Shown here piece by piece: positions 14,920 through 21,962 of a stretch of DNA of 26,396 nucleotides. Source of the DNA: Clostridiales bacterium UBA1248. GTDB taxonomy: Bacteria; Bacillota; Clostridia; Oscillospirales; CAG-272. The translations under genes were made by a program, and so were the position numbers. The DNA is taken from contig DBWC01000108.1 in the NCBI GenBank assembly GCA_002308615.1, forward strand, positions 4,123 through 30,518. Direction: 5' to 3'. Positions within the stretch are counted from its first letter, which is position 1, and every line of letters begins with the position of its first letter. Below the pieces are notes generated by a model. The model saw only the letters and a program-made list of their open reading frames with translations, was not told the DNA's origin and searched no databases.

Positions 14920-15473
14920 ATTCCGTAACCGTTCCTTTCCAGATACTGCGCCAATTTGTCGCGGCATCTTTTCAGCGTCATTTTAACGCGGCTTTGAGTA
15001 AAACCGTATTTTTTTGCTATATCGGATATCTGCATATAGCCAAAGTAACGGAGAATGAATATATCGCGCTGATCTGTATCGCACGATCTTAAAAATCTGT
15101 TTATGAGATCTGACAGCTCGGATGCGGCGATACTGTCAAAAACGCTTTCGTTATCCGGCAGGATCTCTTCAAGCTCGTCTATGCATAACGTCATACCTTT
15201 GCCGCGTTTCTGCGCGGAATCGTCGCGCAGACGCGTTAACGCCGTGTTTCTTACTATTTTCGATATGTAAGCGAACAGCGACACCGGTCTTTCCGGCGGT
15301 ATGTTGTTCCAGACGGCAAGATACGTATCGTTTACGCATTCTTCCGCGTCTTCTTTACTGCCGAGCATGTTTTTGGCTATGCCGAGCAGATTTCTGCCGT
15401 ATTTTGAGCTTGTTTCCGACAGAGCTTTTTCATCCCGGTCAAAAAACAGCCCGATAATTTCGTTGTCATTCAT
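14916..15473 (-). CDS. ECF RNA polymerase sigma factor
   Basis: This is a 185-residue extracytoplasmic-function sigma factor. Region 2 (about 8-83) contains DAEECVNDTYLAVWNNI, the -10 recognition and core-binding helix. Region 4 (about 125-178) contains RDIFILRYFGYMQISDIAKKYGFTQSRVKMTLKRCRDKL-type sequence, a helix-turn-helix for the -35 element. The linker (84-122) is acidic. GGAG lies upstream of the ATG. The partner membrane protein gene overlaps its 3' end by 4 bp, a strong sign that they form one signalling pair. The leader at 15501-15535 holds a candidate self-regulated promoter. Subgroup and regulon are not known. Confidence 0.93.
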   Translation of the reverse strand: MNDNEIIGLFFDRDEKALSETSSKYGRNLLGIAKNMLGSKEDAEECVNDTYLAVWNNIPPERPVSLFAYISKIVRNTALTRLRDDSAQKRGKGMTLCIDELEEILPDNESVFDSIAASELSDLINRFLRSCDTDQRDIFILRYFGYMQISDIAKKYGFTQSRVKMTLKRCRDKLAQYLERNGYGI

Positions 15474-15500
15474 GTTTTTTCTCCGTTTTAAAGGCCTTCA

Positions 15501-15535
15501 CCTATATAGTAACGGTTTGGGCGCGGAAGGTCACG
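15501..15535 (-). promoter_or_regulatory. Candidate ECF-type autoregulated promoter
   Basis: On the minus strand GTGACC (about 15535-15530) and GTTACTATATAGG (about 15514-15502) lie 29-62 nt upstream of the sigma gene. The first box does not fit a sigma-A -35, while paired GTGAC and TATATAGG-like boxes fit an ECF-type arrangement. Assignment is tentative. Confidence 0.35.
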
Positions 15536-15586
15536 AAAATTAAGATTATGAATGGTTGGGGCTCGTTTTTTCTTGTCACGAAGTGA

Positions 15587-15618
15587 CACATCGAGCCGAA
15601 GGCACATCGAGCCGAAGG
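15587..15618 (+). repeat. Tandem 16-bp direct repeat (x2)
   Basis: CACATCGAGCCGAAGG occurs twice with no spacer, identical in all 16 positions, at the left of hairpin element 2. Confidence 0.9.
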
Positions 15619-15622
15619 GGTT

Positions 15623-15651
15623 CCCCGTTGCGAACATAGTGAGCAATGGGG
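15623..15651 (+). repeat. 9-bp hairpin shared with 7663-7690 (covarying)
   Basis: Arms CCCCGTTGC and GCAATGGGG enclose the loop gaacatagtga. Compared with the other copy, the sixth and seventh base pairs change from A-T and C-G to T-A and T-A, while the G-T wobble, the GGGGTT and GTTC flanks and the loop start GAAC are kept. Confidence 0.65.
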
Positions 15652-15788
15652 GTTCCCGTATGGCATATCGACCTTGTTTTGTCGATATATCGCTTACGCG
15701 ATTCGATATGCGCCCTTGCGGTCTGCTCGATATGTGCGTCTTACGCCGCACTCGATATGCGCTGCGCGCAAGACTAATATGAACAAAC

Positions 15789-15808
15789 AGGCGCGGGTGA
15801 CCGCGCCT
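15789..15808. terminator. Terminator downstream of luxS
   Basis: An 8-bp GC-rich stem aggcgcgg / ccgcgcct has a GTGA loop. It is 5 nt beyond the luxS stop. The minus-strand tail is GTTTGTTC; the plus side has TGTTTTT. Confidence 0.7.
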
Positions 15809-15813
15809 TGTTT

Positions 15814-16338
15814 TTATGAATCGTAGAAACTGCGTCCGTCGCCGGTTTTGAGCCGGTCTTTCTTCGGATATTCGAATATTTCCGGTTTGCCCTCGTTTGC
15901 TTCAAGATAGTTTACAAATTCTTTGGCGTAGTATTTTGCCATATCGAGGTTGTGCATACGGTAATATCCGCAGTTTTCGGGCGCCGTTCCGGGGACGTCC
16001 TCTGCAAGATCGACGGCTTTGAACGCTTTTAATATCAGACCATAAATATCGCGGGAACAACGGTTATTCTTTAATATAAGATAAAATCCGGTCATACAGC
16101 CCATCGGTCCCCAGTATATTACCTCGTCCTTCCATTCCGGATCGTTTCTTAACGTCGTCGCAACGATATGCTCAAGCGAATGCATCGCCGCCGCGTCTAT
16201 GACGGGCTCGATATTCGGTCTTTTCAGCCGTATATCGTACGTCGTGACCTTGTTTCCGCCCACGTCGTCAACGCGGCTGACGAAAATGCCGGGAACGATC
16301 TTCGTATGGTCAACGGAAAAGCTCTGTATCATTTCCAT
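15814..16338 (-). CDS. luxS: S-ribosylhomocysteine lyase (autoinducer-2 synthesis)
   Basis: This is a 174-residue LuxS that splits S-ribosylhomocysteine into homocysteine and DPD, the precursor of AI-2, in the activated methyl cycle. Metal-site residues are visible: H53-S-L-E56-H57 and Cys123 in ENCGYYRMHNL. The catalytic cysteine is Cys81 in GPMGCMTGFYLI. The N-terminal SFSVDHTKI and the RLKRPN segment are also conserved. Length is a little above the usual 150-160 because of a C-terminal tail. It is the last gene of a five-gene operon, 6 nt after a sugar isomerase-like gene. Two ATGs, at 16338 and 16332, compete and neither has a clear Shine-Dalgarno, so coupling to the upstream gene is likely. 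It is cytoplasmic. Confidence 0.96.
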   Translation of the reverse strand: MEMIQSFSVDHTKIVPGIFVSRVDDVGGNKVTTYDIRLKRPNIEPVIDAAAMHSLEHIVATTLRNDPEWKDEVIYWGPMGCMTGFYLILKNNRCSRDIYGLILKAFKAVDLAEDVPGTAPENCGYYRMHNLDMAKYYAKEFVNYLEANEGKPEIFEYPKKDRLKTGDGRSFYDS

Positions 16339-16344
16339 GGCGTT

Positions 16345-17064
16345 TTACTCAAAGGACTTCAGGCAGTCGTAGCAGATCTGCGCCTCGTCGGGGCCTGTCG
16401 GATCGCACGTTTCGCTCTCGACTATCATCGGGACGTTCAACTCTATCGCTTTCCTGTATACCGCTTCTACGGGAGCCTCGCCCTTGCCGAGCGGCATACC
16501 GCGGCCGCCTTTGAAGCCGTCTTTTATGTGTATGGATAAAAGTCTGTCCTTGTACTGCTCCATGAGCGCGACGGGATCGCGCCCGGCGTTGAACGCCCAG
16601 AACGTGTCTATCTCAAAATTGATGTTCGTTCTTTTGAGAAGCTCGGGATGTGAGATGATCCCCTCTTCGTTCGGCAGCCATTCCATGCTGTGGTTGTGGT
16701 AGCCGAGCTTTATGCCCTCCGCCTCGAGCATGGGCTGATATTTGTTTACAAGATCCACAAACTCGTCTATTTCCGCTTTTGTTCTTAAGTTGTGGTGAGA
16801 GATAATATAGTTTTTGTTGCCGATAGCCTTGTGGAATCTGAGCGTGCCTTCGTAATCGTTTACAAGATCGTACATACCGCAGTGAGTGCCGAAAAGCTCT
16901 ATGTTGTTTTTCTTCAGAAGTTCATTCACCTGATCTGCGGTCCTGCCGAAAAAGCTGGCGAACTCTATTGAAGAATAGCCTATCTCCGCCGCTTTTGCGA
17001 CAGCCGCCTCAAAGTCTTTTTCAGCCAGATCTCGCATGCTGTAAAGCTGTATGCCGTATTTCAT
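16345..17064 (-). CDS. Sugar phosphate isomerase/epimerase-like protein (IolE/YcjR type)
   Basis: This is a 239-residue xylose-isomerase-like TIM-barrel protein. It opens MKYGIQLYSMRDLAEKDFEAAV, characteristic of the family. Metal-site segments follow in order: GTHCGMYD, KLGYHNHSMEW, NFEIDTFW with Glu and Asp, LLSIHIKDG, and VPMIVESE with the final glutamate. The position of AAAGGAG supports the ATG at 17064. It lies 4 nt after a cyclophilin gene and 6 nt before luxS in the same operon. The substrate is unknown; the link to LuxS, which also handles a ribose-derived compound, may be coincidence of operon building or functional, and the sequence cannot decide. Confidence 0.88.
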   Translation of the reverse strand: MKYGIQLYSMRDLAEKDFEAAVAKAAEIGYSSIEFASFFGRTADQVNELLKKNNIELFGTHCGMYDLVNDYEGTLRFHKAIGNKNYIISHHNLRTKAEIDEFVDLVNKYQPMLEAEGIKLGYHNHSMEWLPNEEGIISHPELLKRTNINFEIDTFWAFNAGRDPVALMEQYKDRLLSIHIKDGFKGGRGMPLGKGEAPVEAVYRKAIELNVPMIVESETCDPTGPDEAQICYDCLKSFE

Positions 17065-17068
17065 TATA

Positions 17069-17542
17069 TCACTCCTTTATATATACTTTTTTCATTATCT
17101 GCGGATATCTCGGCTCGTCGCGGAAGCCGGTGCGCACCGTCGCTATTTCGTCGAGCACGTCGTAGCCGTTTACGAGCTTGCCGAAAGCCGCGTAATTCCC
17201 GTCAAGATGCGGGGCGTCCTTGTGCATGATGAAGAACTGCGAGCCGGCTGAATCCGGATCCGCCGCTCTTGCCATTGAAATGACGCCGCGCGTGTGTTTA
17301 AGGTCGTTGTTGACGCCGTTTGATTTGAATTCGCCCTTTATCTCCCAGCCGGGACCGCCCGTGCCGTTGCCCTTCGGGTCGCCGCCCTGGATCATAAAGC
17401 CTTCTATGATCCTGTGAAATCCGAGACCGTCGTAAAAGCCGCTTTTTACGAGCTTTTCAAAGTTTGCGACCGTTATAGGCGCTTTTTCGGGATAAAGCTC
17501 TAACTCCATTATCCCGCCGTTTTCCATTTCAATAACTACCAT
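17069..17542 (-). CDS. Cyclophilin-type peptidyl-prolyl isomerase (cytoplasmic)
   Basis: This is a 157-residue single-domain cyclophilin. Active-site residues are visible: F42-H43-R44 in LGFHRIIEGFMIQGGDP, Gln52, and SQFFIMH (101-107). The loop GNGTGGPGWEIKGEF is of the bacterial PpiB type. It has no signal peptide, so it is cytoplasmic, in contrast to its lipoprotein paralogue just upstream. AAAGGAA precedes the ATG, and a 13-nt gap separates it from the upstream gene. It should speed proline cis-trans isomerisation during folding. Confidence 0.94.
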   Translation of the reverse strand: MVVIEMENGGIMELELYPEKAPITVANFEKLVKSGFYDGLGFHRIIEGFMIQGGDPKGNGTGGPGWEIKGEFKSNGVNNDLKHTRGVISMARAADPDSAGSQFFIMHKDAPHLDGNYAAFGKLVNGYDVLDEIATVRTGFRDEPRYPQIMKKVYIKE

Positions 17543-17555
17543 TTTTTTATTCCTT

Positions 17556-18191
17556 TCAGTCTATGACTCTTATATATTTTATCGTTATGGGTTCTATCGG
17601 CTTGTTGTTTGAATTCGTCTTTACCGACTTTATCTCGGCTAAAACGTCATATCCTGACGTGAGCTTGCCGAACGCGGCGTACCTTCCGTCAAGGCTTGTG
17701 ACCTTGCTGCTGTTCGACGCGCCGCAGACGATGAAGAACTGCGACGATGCGCTGTCGTACGCGTTCGCTCTTGCCATGGATATAACGCCCTTTGCGTGTT
17801 TGAGATTGTTTTCAACGCCGTTGTCGGAGAATTCGCCCTTTATCGTGTGGTTGGAGCCGCCCGTGCCGTTGCCTTTCGGGTCGCCCGTCTGGATAACGAA
17901 ATCCGATTCGACGCGGTGGAAAATAAGTCCGTCGTAAAAACCGCTTGTGCATAAGTCCACGAAATTCTGCACGGTTATCGGGGCTATGTCCGGATAAAGC
18001 TCGGCTTCCATGACTCTGCCGTCCGTCAGAACTATTCTAATATTTACAATATCCTTTGTCGTAACGTCAAACGTTTTTTGCGTTTCCGGCGCCGTGTCCG
18101 CCGCCGTGTCCGCGGGGACGATCGTTACCGTGCAGGACGCGAGCGCGGCAATCATAAGAACAGACAGTAATATTGACGTCAGTTTTTTCAT
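17556..18191 (-). CDS. Lipoprotein cyclophilin-type peptidyl-prolyl isomerase
   Basis: This encodes 211 residues from the ATG at 18191, chosen because it gives a signal peptide with lipobox (MKKLTSILLSVLMIAALASC, Cys20) and has AAGGAG upstream; the open frame runs further but makes no sense there. After a Thr/Ala-rich linker (21-45) the cyclophilin domain spans about 48-211, with F91-H92-R93, Gln101 in FVIQTGDPKGNGTGG and SQFFIVCG. It should act as an extracytoplasmic foldase anchored to the membrane. It is the second gene of the operon, 4 nt after the GH99/WbsX-like gene, and probably a tandem duplicate relative of the cytoplasmic cyclophilin next to it. Confidence 0.93.
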   Translation of the reverse strand: MKKLTSILLSVLMIAALASCTVTIVPADTAADTAPETQKTFDVTTKDIVNIRIVLTDGRVMEAELYPDIAPITVQNFVDLCTSGFYDGLIFHRVESDFVIQTGDPKGNGTGGSNHTIKGEFSDNGVENNLKHAKGVISMARANAYDSASSQFFIVCGASNSSKVTSLDGRYAAFGKLTSGYDVLAEIKSVKTNSNNKPIEPITIKYIRVID

Positions 18192-18195
18192 TTTC

Positions 18196-20271
18196 TTACT
18201 CCTTGAATAAATAGTTGAATCTTCCCAAAGGCGCGGCGCTTCCGTTTTCGTAAAAGTCCATAACGTCGGCGCTTTGCATGTTGTCCGATACCTTGAATTC
18301 AAATTCAAGCCTTTTTTCGCAGATCAGAGCGCGCGGCACTTTTATCATTATGCGGTTTTTATCCACCGTTACCGCCGCCTCGCCGATCTTTTCCCACGTA
18401 AACGAGCCGGGCTCCGCCGTTTTTACGTATCTTTCAACGCCCGTTACGCCGTTATTCGGCGCTTTTCTGTTTATAACTATATCGTAGCCTTCCCAGCCGG
18501 TGTTTTTGTCTCTGTCAACGTCTATATAAAACGTCATCCAGTTGTCAGCAGGCTCGGTTATATCGTCTGAACATTCCGCGTAAAGCCAGATATATTCTTT
18601 ATCACGCGCGATCTTAGCGCCCGTAATATCGTTTCTGCCGCTGTCGTTTTTATAGTGGCAGCCGGCAAATCCGGGCCAGTCGCGGTGGATCGTCATGCCC
18701 TTGTCCGCGCGGTAGTAGGGCGAAACGTCGCGGAAGCAGTTGAAACAGCCGATAGTCTTTTCGGGCGACGTCTTCTGTCTTTGCTTCGCGCCCTTGAAGC
18801 GGCGGATATTCGAGGCGAGCTGCAGGTAGTACGTGTCGAGATACCCGTCCTTGTCCGGCTCTATGTCGCGGCTGTGCTCGCGGTCGTACTGGTCCACCAT
18901 CGCGAGCTGAGTCGAATTCGGATCCTTGATCCACGGATCGTGCCACAAACCCATCATCCACTCGTTCCAGCCGGTGACGAACACGTTGTCCGGGCTTATG
19001 TCAAGCGCGCGTTCCCACTGCTCCTGCACGTTGTAGCCGTATTTATAGGAATCCCCGTCTACGAGCGCCTGTCCGTATTCTTTCGTATAAGATCTGCCGT
19101 ATGTGTCCTTGTCGTTGAAGCAGGTGCATATACGCTCGTCGTTTGCGTTCTGTCCGACGCCCACGGTCATCATCTCGCAGGAGCCGTCCTCGCGCAGCCC
19201 GTATTTGTTCTGCGGGAATACTTCGAGCCAGCCCCAGTGATCCGGGCGCTTCGGTCCGCCCGCCTTTGTGCCGTAAAGCGGCTGTCCGGCGCGGAAAGAG
19301 AAGAAATTTCGGATCTCATCGAGCTGTTTTTTCTCAAATTCCGTCCTGCCCTCCGGCAATGATTCCTTATACGCCATTATCATGGGCTTGCCGTCTAACA
19401 TAAACCACAGATCTTTATATCTGCCGGGCTTGTATAAGTCCTGGTACAGGGCGCGGATCATGAATTCCGACGTCTCGCACGGGCAGAAGTTGAGCATAAA
19501 GGCAATTTTCGGCGCGTTTATGCCGTCCTCGCGCGCGGCTCTGAAGCCCTCTAAAAGCGGCTCGTACGCGTCGCGCCATAAAAGCGCGCCGTTCGTACAG
19601 TCAAAGAGCAGAAAATCAACTCCGGCGTCGGAAAGCATTGCCGCGTGGTGACGAATGACGTACGGGTCGGAATTGCGGTAAAAACCGAAACGCGGCTCGC
19701 CCCAGTGCGGCTGAATATCCTTGCCGCCCCAGCCGGGATGATCGCGGTTGTATTCCGCCGCGGGAAATTCATCAAGCAGCTTTGAAACGTTTACGGCTTT
19801 GAGTCCGACGGCGTGCTCGCGCCACGTCCAGTAGAAGATACCGACCTTCTTGTCAGGCTTGAAGGCTCCGACGTCTTCAACGGAGAAGACCTTTCTGCCG
19901 AGCATGTCCGTTGCTTCCCAGCCGTCGTGTCCGTTGTCTATGATCTTTTCTTCAGGCACGGGCTCGTACGGCGCCGTATCGGGCGTGTCCGTAAGCGAAA
20001 TATCCGTTATGACGCCGGGACCTTTTACTTTTACGTAAAGATCGTGGATGCCGGATCTTTCATCGATCTCACAGCGCGAAGTATTCTCGCCCTTGCCGTT
20101 TGATAACATGAGCGTGCCGACGTAATCACCGTCCGGTGAGTCGAGGTAAATATCGGCTTTTGAAGTGTCAAGCGAATGGCAAAACGTCGCCTCAAGGCCT
20201 TTTTTGCCGTTAAGTACCGTTTGCCTTAAAACAAAGCATTTTTCTTCTTTTAAAAACTCCGGTTTAGACAT
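18196..20271 (-). CDS. Multidomain GH99/WbsX-like protein with CBM-like ends
   Basis: This encodes 691 residues. The open frame extends upstream to 20892, but the ATG at 20271 has AAAGGATG upstream and the promoter at 20309-20337 lies just before it. Three parts are visible. Residues 10-95 resemble a CBM6-type beta-sandwich, ending SGIHDLYVKVKGPG. Residues 140-500 form a TIM-barrel-like region, KKVGIFYWTWREH, AGVDFLLFDCT, GKPMIMAY and VFVTGWNEWM, similar in motif to WbsX/GH99-like and GH71-like proteins. Residues 510-690 resemble a DOMON/CBM9 domain (WLYAECSDDI, MTFYIDVDRDKNTGWEGYDIVIN). There is no signal peptide, so it seems cytoplasmic. It leads the operon that ends with luxS. Activity and substrate are not known. 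Confidence 0.75.
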   Translation of the reverse strand: MSKPEFLKEEKCFVLRQTVLNGKKGLEATFCHSLDTSKADIYLDSPDGDYVGTLMLSNGKGENTSRCEIDERSGIHDLYVKVKGPGVITDISLTDTPDTAPYEPVPEEKIIDNGHDGWEATDMLGRKVFSVEDVGAFKPDKKVGIFYWTWREHAVGLKAVNVSKLLDEFPAAEYNRDHPGWGGKDIQPHWGEPRFGFYRNSDPYVIRHHAAMLSDAGVDFLLFDCTNGALLWRDAYEPLLEGFRAAREDGINAPKIAFMLNFCPCETSEFMIRALYQDLYKPGRYKDLWFMLDGKPMIMAYKESLPEGRTEFEKKQLDEIRNFFSFRAGQPLYGTKAGGPKRPDHWGWLEVFPQNKYGLREDGSCEMMTVGVGQNANDERICTCFNDKDTYGRSYTKEYGQALVDGDSYKYGYNVQEQWERALDISPDNVFVTGWNEWMMGLWHDPWIKDPNSTQLAMVDQYDREHSRDIEPDKDGYLDTYYLQLASNIRRFKGAKQRQKTSPEKTIGCFNCFRDVSPYYRADKGMTIHRDWPGFAGCHYKNDSGRNDITGAKIARDKEYIWLYAECSDDITEPADNWMTFYIDVDRDKNTGWEGYDIVINRKAPNNGVTGVERYVKTAEPGSFTWEKIGEAAVTVDKNRIMIKVPRALICEKRLEFEFKVSDNMQSADVMDFYENGSAAPLGRFNYLFKE

Positions 20272-20308
20272 AATAAACATCCTTTCAAAATGATATCTAT
20301 TTTTATAT

Positions 20309-20337
20309 ATTTTAGCAGATATAAAGCCCGTTGTCAA
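20309..20337 (-). promoter_or_regulatory. Sigma-A promoter for the luxS operon
   Basis: On the minus strand TTGACA (20337-20332) and TAAAAT (20314-20309) have a 17-nt spacer, with TGC giving an extended -10. It lies about 38 nt upstream of the ATG at 20271. Confidence 0.8.
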
Positions 20338-20422
20338 TGATTTAATGAAATTTAACAGAAGGGTAAGATTATAATGCGTAAATGCCGGCAACAATACCGA
20401 AAAAAAGAAAGGAAGGTATATC

Positions 20423-21700
20423 ATGAACATCAAAAGAAGAGCAGTGGCGCTGTCTATGATAATCGCGGCTTTTTTAACGTATGCCGCCGCTACGAGCGTC
20501 TCAGCTTCGGACGACGTGACAAAAAATATGTCGCCGAAGAATCCGTCGGTAAAAGTGCTGATGCCGGAAAAAAGGACGGGCGGCGAAAAGGCTGAGGAAG
20601 AGGTCATAAAACATTCCGATTCGCTTTCGTACGGTATGGAGATACTGAAAAAGAGCAAAAAACTGAAAAAAACGTCCGTCAGATCGAGTATCCGGTTTGA
20701 AAGCTCTGACTTTTCCGAATTTGCCGATAACGGACGCGTCGTATCGCTGACCGTAAAAAGCCTGCCGGATGAAAAAGAGGGCGTGCTTAAGCTCGGTGCG
20801 CTTGACGTTTTTGCGGGGCAGAGGATATCGGCGGCTCTGATAAACAAGCTGGAGTTCATCCCGAACCGCGCCGGAGCGGAGGCGAGCTTCACGTTCTCCG
20901 TAAACGGAGACGAATACGAAAACGAATGCGTTTTGTGTACGCTTATAACCGGAAATTCCGCGCCGGAGGCTGATCCGATAAGCGTTTACACGAAGCAGAA
21001 CGTGACGCTGTACGCAAATATCGGCGTGAAGGATAAGGACAACGATAAGACAGAATGCTTTGTCGTCTCACAGCCGTCTCACGGACTGCTTAGGATAAGC
21101 GGCGACGGAGCCTTCTCGTACACGCCGGACGCAAACTACACCGGATCGGACAGTTTTGTCTGCGGATTTGAAGACAAATACGGAAACAGAAGCGAGCCCG
21201 TGACGGTAAAGCTTAAAACCGAGAGGAACACAAGCGGCATAGTCTATTCGGATATGCGCGGAAACAAAGCGGAATACGCCGCGTATCTGTTGGCGGAGCG
21301 CGGAGTGCTGACCGGGCAGATAATAAGCGACACGGCGAGCTTTGAACCGGAAAAGACGGTATCCCGCGCGGATTTCGTCGTTATGGCAATGAAAGCCGCC
21401 GGATATTCGCCAAACGTTTACAGTCCGCTGCGCGACGGTTTCGCGGACGCTTACAAGCTGACGGATCAGCAGCGCGGCTACGTTGTTACCGCCATGTCAA
21501 CCAAAGTGATAGAGGCGGAGGATCGTGACGGCGCCCTCGTCATACGCCCCACGGATAATATAACAAAAAAAGAGGCGTATACGGTCATATCGGCTCTGAC
21601 CGATAAGAACGTATCGCCCGAGGCGTCCGAGGCGGACAAGCCGCTGTCGCGCGCGGAAGCCGCCGTTTTGTTAGCCGCCGTCATCGACGGAAGAAGATAA
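20423..21700 (+). CDS. Secreted SLH-domain protein with cadherin-like Ig domain
   Basis: This encodes 425 residues of a secreted cell-surface protein. A signal peptide (1-28, ending SVSA) is followed by a region about 60-165 of unknown fold. An Ig/cadherin-like Big_9-type domain covers about 175-265 (NSAPEADPISVYTKQNVTLYAN, then QPSHGLLRISGDGAFSYTPDANYTGSDSFVCGFEDKYGN). Two S-layer-homology-like repeats, about 272-340 and 345-422, end the protein (YSDMRGNKAEYAAYLLAERGVL, SRADFVVMAMKAAGY, ITKKEAYTVISAL, LSRAEAAVLLAA). SLH repeats bind pyruvylated secondary wall polymer, so it is probably wall-anchored. AGGAAGG precedes the ATG, and a TATAAT box is at 20370-20375 with a poor -35. Its 3' end overlaps the convergent spoIIID gene by 30 bp. 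Confidence 0.85.
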   Translation: MNIKRRAVALSMIIAAFLTYAAATSVSASDDVTKNMSPKNPSVKVLMPEKRTGGEKAEEEVIKHSDSLSYGMEILKKSKKLKKTSVRSSIRFESSDFSEFADNGRVVSLTVKSLPDEKEGVLKLGALDVFAGQRISAALINKLEFIPNRAGAEASFTFSVNGDEYENECVLCTLITGNSAPEADPISVYTKQNVTLYANIGVKDKDNDKTECFVVSQPSHGLLRISGDGAFSYTPDANYTGSDSFVCGFEDKYGNRSEPVTVKLKTERNTSGIVYSDMRGNKAEYAAYLLAERGVLTGQIISDTASFEPEKTVSRADFVVMAMKAAGYSPNVYSPLRDGFADAYKLTDQQRGYVVTAMSTKVIEAEDRDGALVIRPTDNITKKEAYTVISALTDKNVSPEASEADKPLSRAEAAVLLAAVIDGRR

Positions 21701-21955
21701 GGCGTCCTTCATGAGCTCGTATTTGCGTTTCGTCGCCTCGCCGCCGCGCAGATGACGCTCCGCCTTGTTTTTCTCCAAGACAGATAAGACGCTTTTATAA
21801 AGTCCGGGATTTTCCTTTTTCAGTTTTTCCGTGACGTCCTTGTGCACCGTGGACTTTGATATGCCGAAAACGGCGGCGGTCTCTCTGACGGTACAGTTAT
21901 GCTCGGCTACGTACTGGCCTAAGACAACGCATCTGCTTTTATAATCATCAAACAA
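21671..21955 (-). CDS. spoIIID: Stage III sporulation regulator SpoIIID (TTG start)
   Basis: This is a 94-residue SpoIIID, the DNA-binding regulator of mother-cell genes after engulfment. The helix-turn-helix is at about 20-41 (NCTVRETAAVFGISKSTVHKDV), followed by the family hallmark RHLRGGEATKRKYE (67-80). The frame is open upstream to an ATG at 21988, but the start is placed at TTG 21955: GGAGGTGA (21968-21961) stands 5 nt before it, and translation then begins FDDYKSRCVVLGQYV, in register with known SpoIIID N-termini. The tail ELMKDALSSSVDDGG is longer than in Bacillus. Its ribosome site forms the 3' arm of a long hairpin (21963-22001). Its presence implies a spore former. Confidence 0.92.
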   Translation of the reverse strand: MFDDYKSRCVVLGQYVAEHNCTVRETAAVFGISKSTVHKDVTEKLKKENPGLYKSVLSVLEKNKAERHLRGGEATKRKYELMKDALSSSVDDGG

Positions 21956-21962
21956 AAAAATC

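Larger units (their letters stand above)
15574..15770 (+). repeat. Intergenic hairpin element, copy 2
   Basis: This non-coding element lies between the luxS 3' end and the ECF sigma leader. In order it has tgtcac-GAA-gtgaca (15574-15588), two adjacent 16-nt direct repeats, a GGGGTT-flanked 9-bp hairpin (15623-15651), then hairpins joined by the word TCGATAT(G) at 15682, 15703, 15727 and 15752: atatcgac/gtcgatat (15665-15688), atcgc-TTAC-gcgat, a degraded gcgccc stem, gtgcg/cgcac and tgcgc-TGC-gcgca. The GGGGTT hairpin is homologous to the one in the element at 7616-7862, but the linker word differs. No reading frame of interest crosses it. Confidence 0.7.

Noticed and set aside
15574..15770. 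tRNA or rRNA gene or known riboswitch upstream of the ECF operon
   Set aside because: No cloverleaf, no CCA end and no known riboswitch core; the structure is a chain of small independent hairpins. The 9-bp hairpin could still be RNA, as listed.
18650..19362. Overlapping open frames on both strands inside the GH99/WbsX-like gene
   Set aside because: They are shadows of a GC-rich coding region, with no ribosome sites and arginine/valine-biased translations.
20274..20892. N-terminal extension of the GH99/WbsX-like protein
   Set aside because: The extension covers the promoter and the divergent gene's leader and start; the ATG at 20271 has a good ribosome site.
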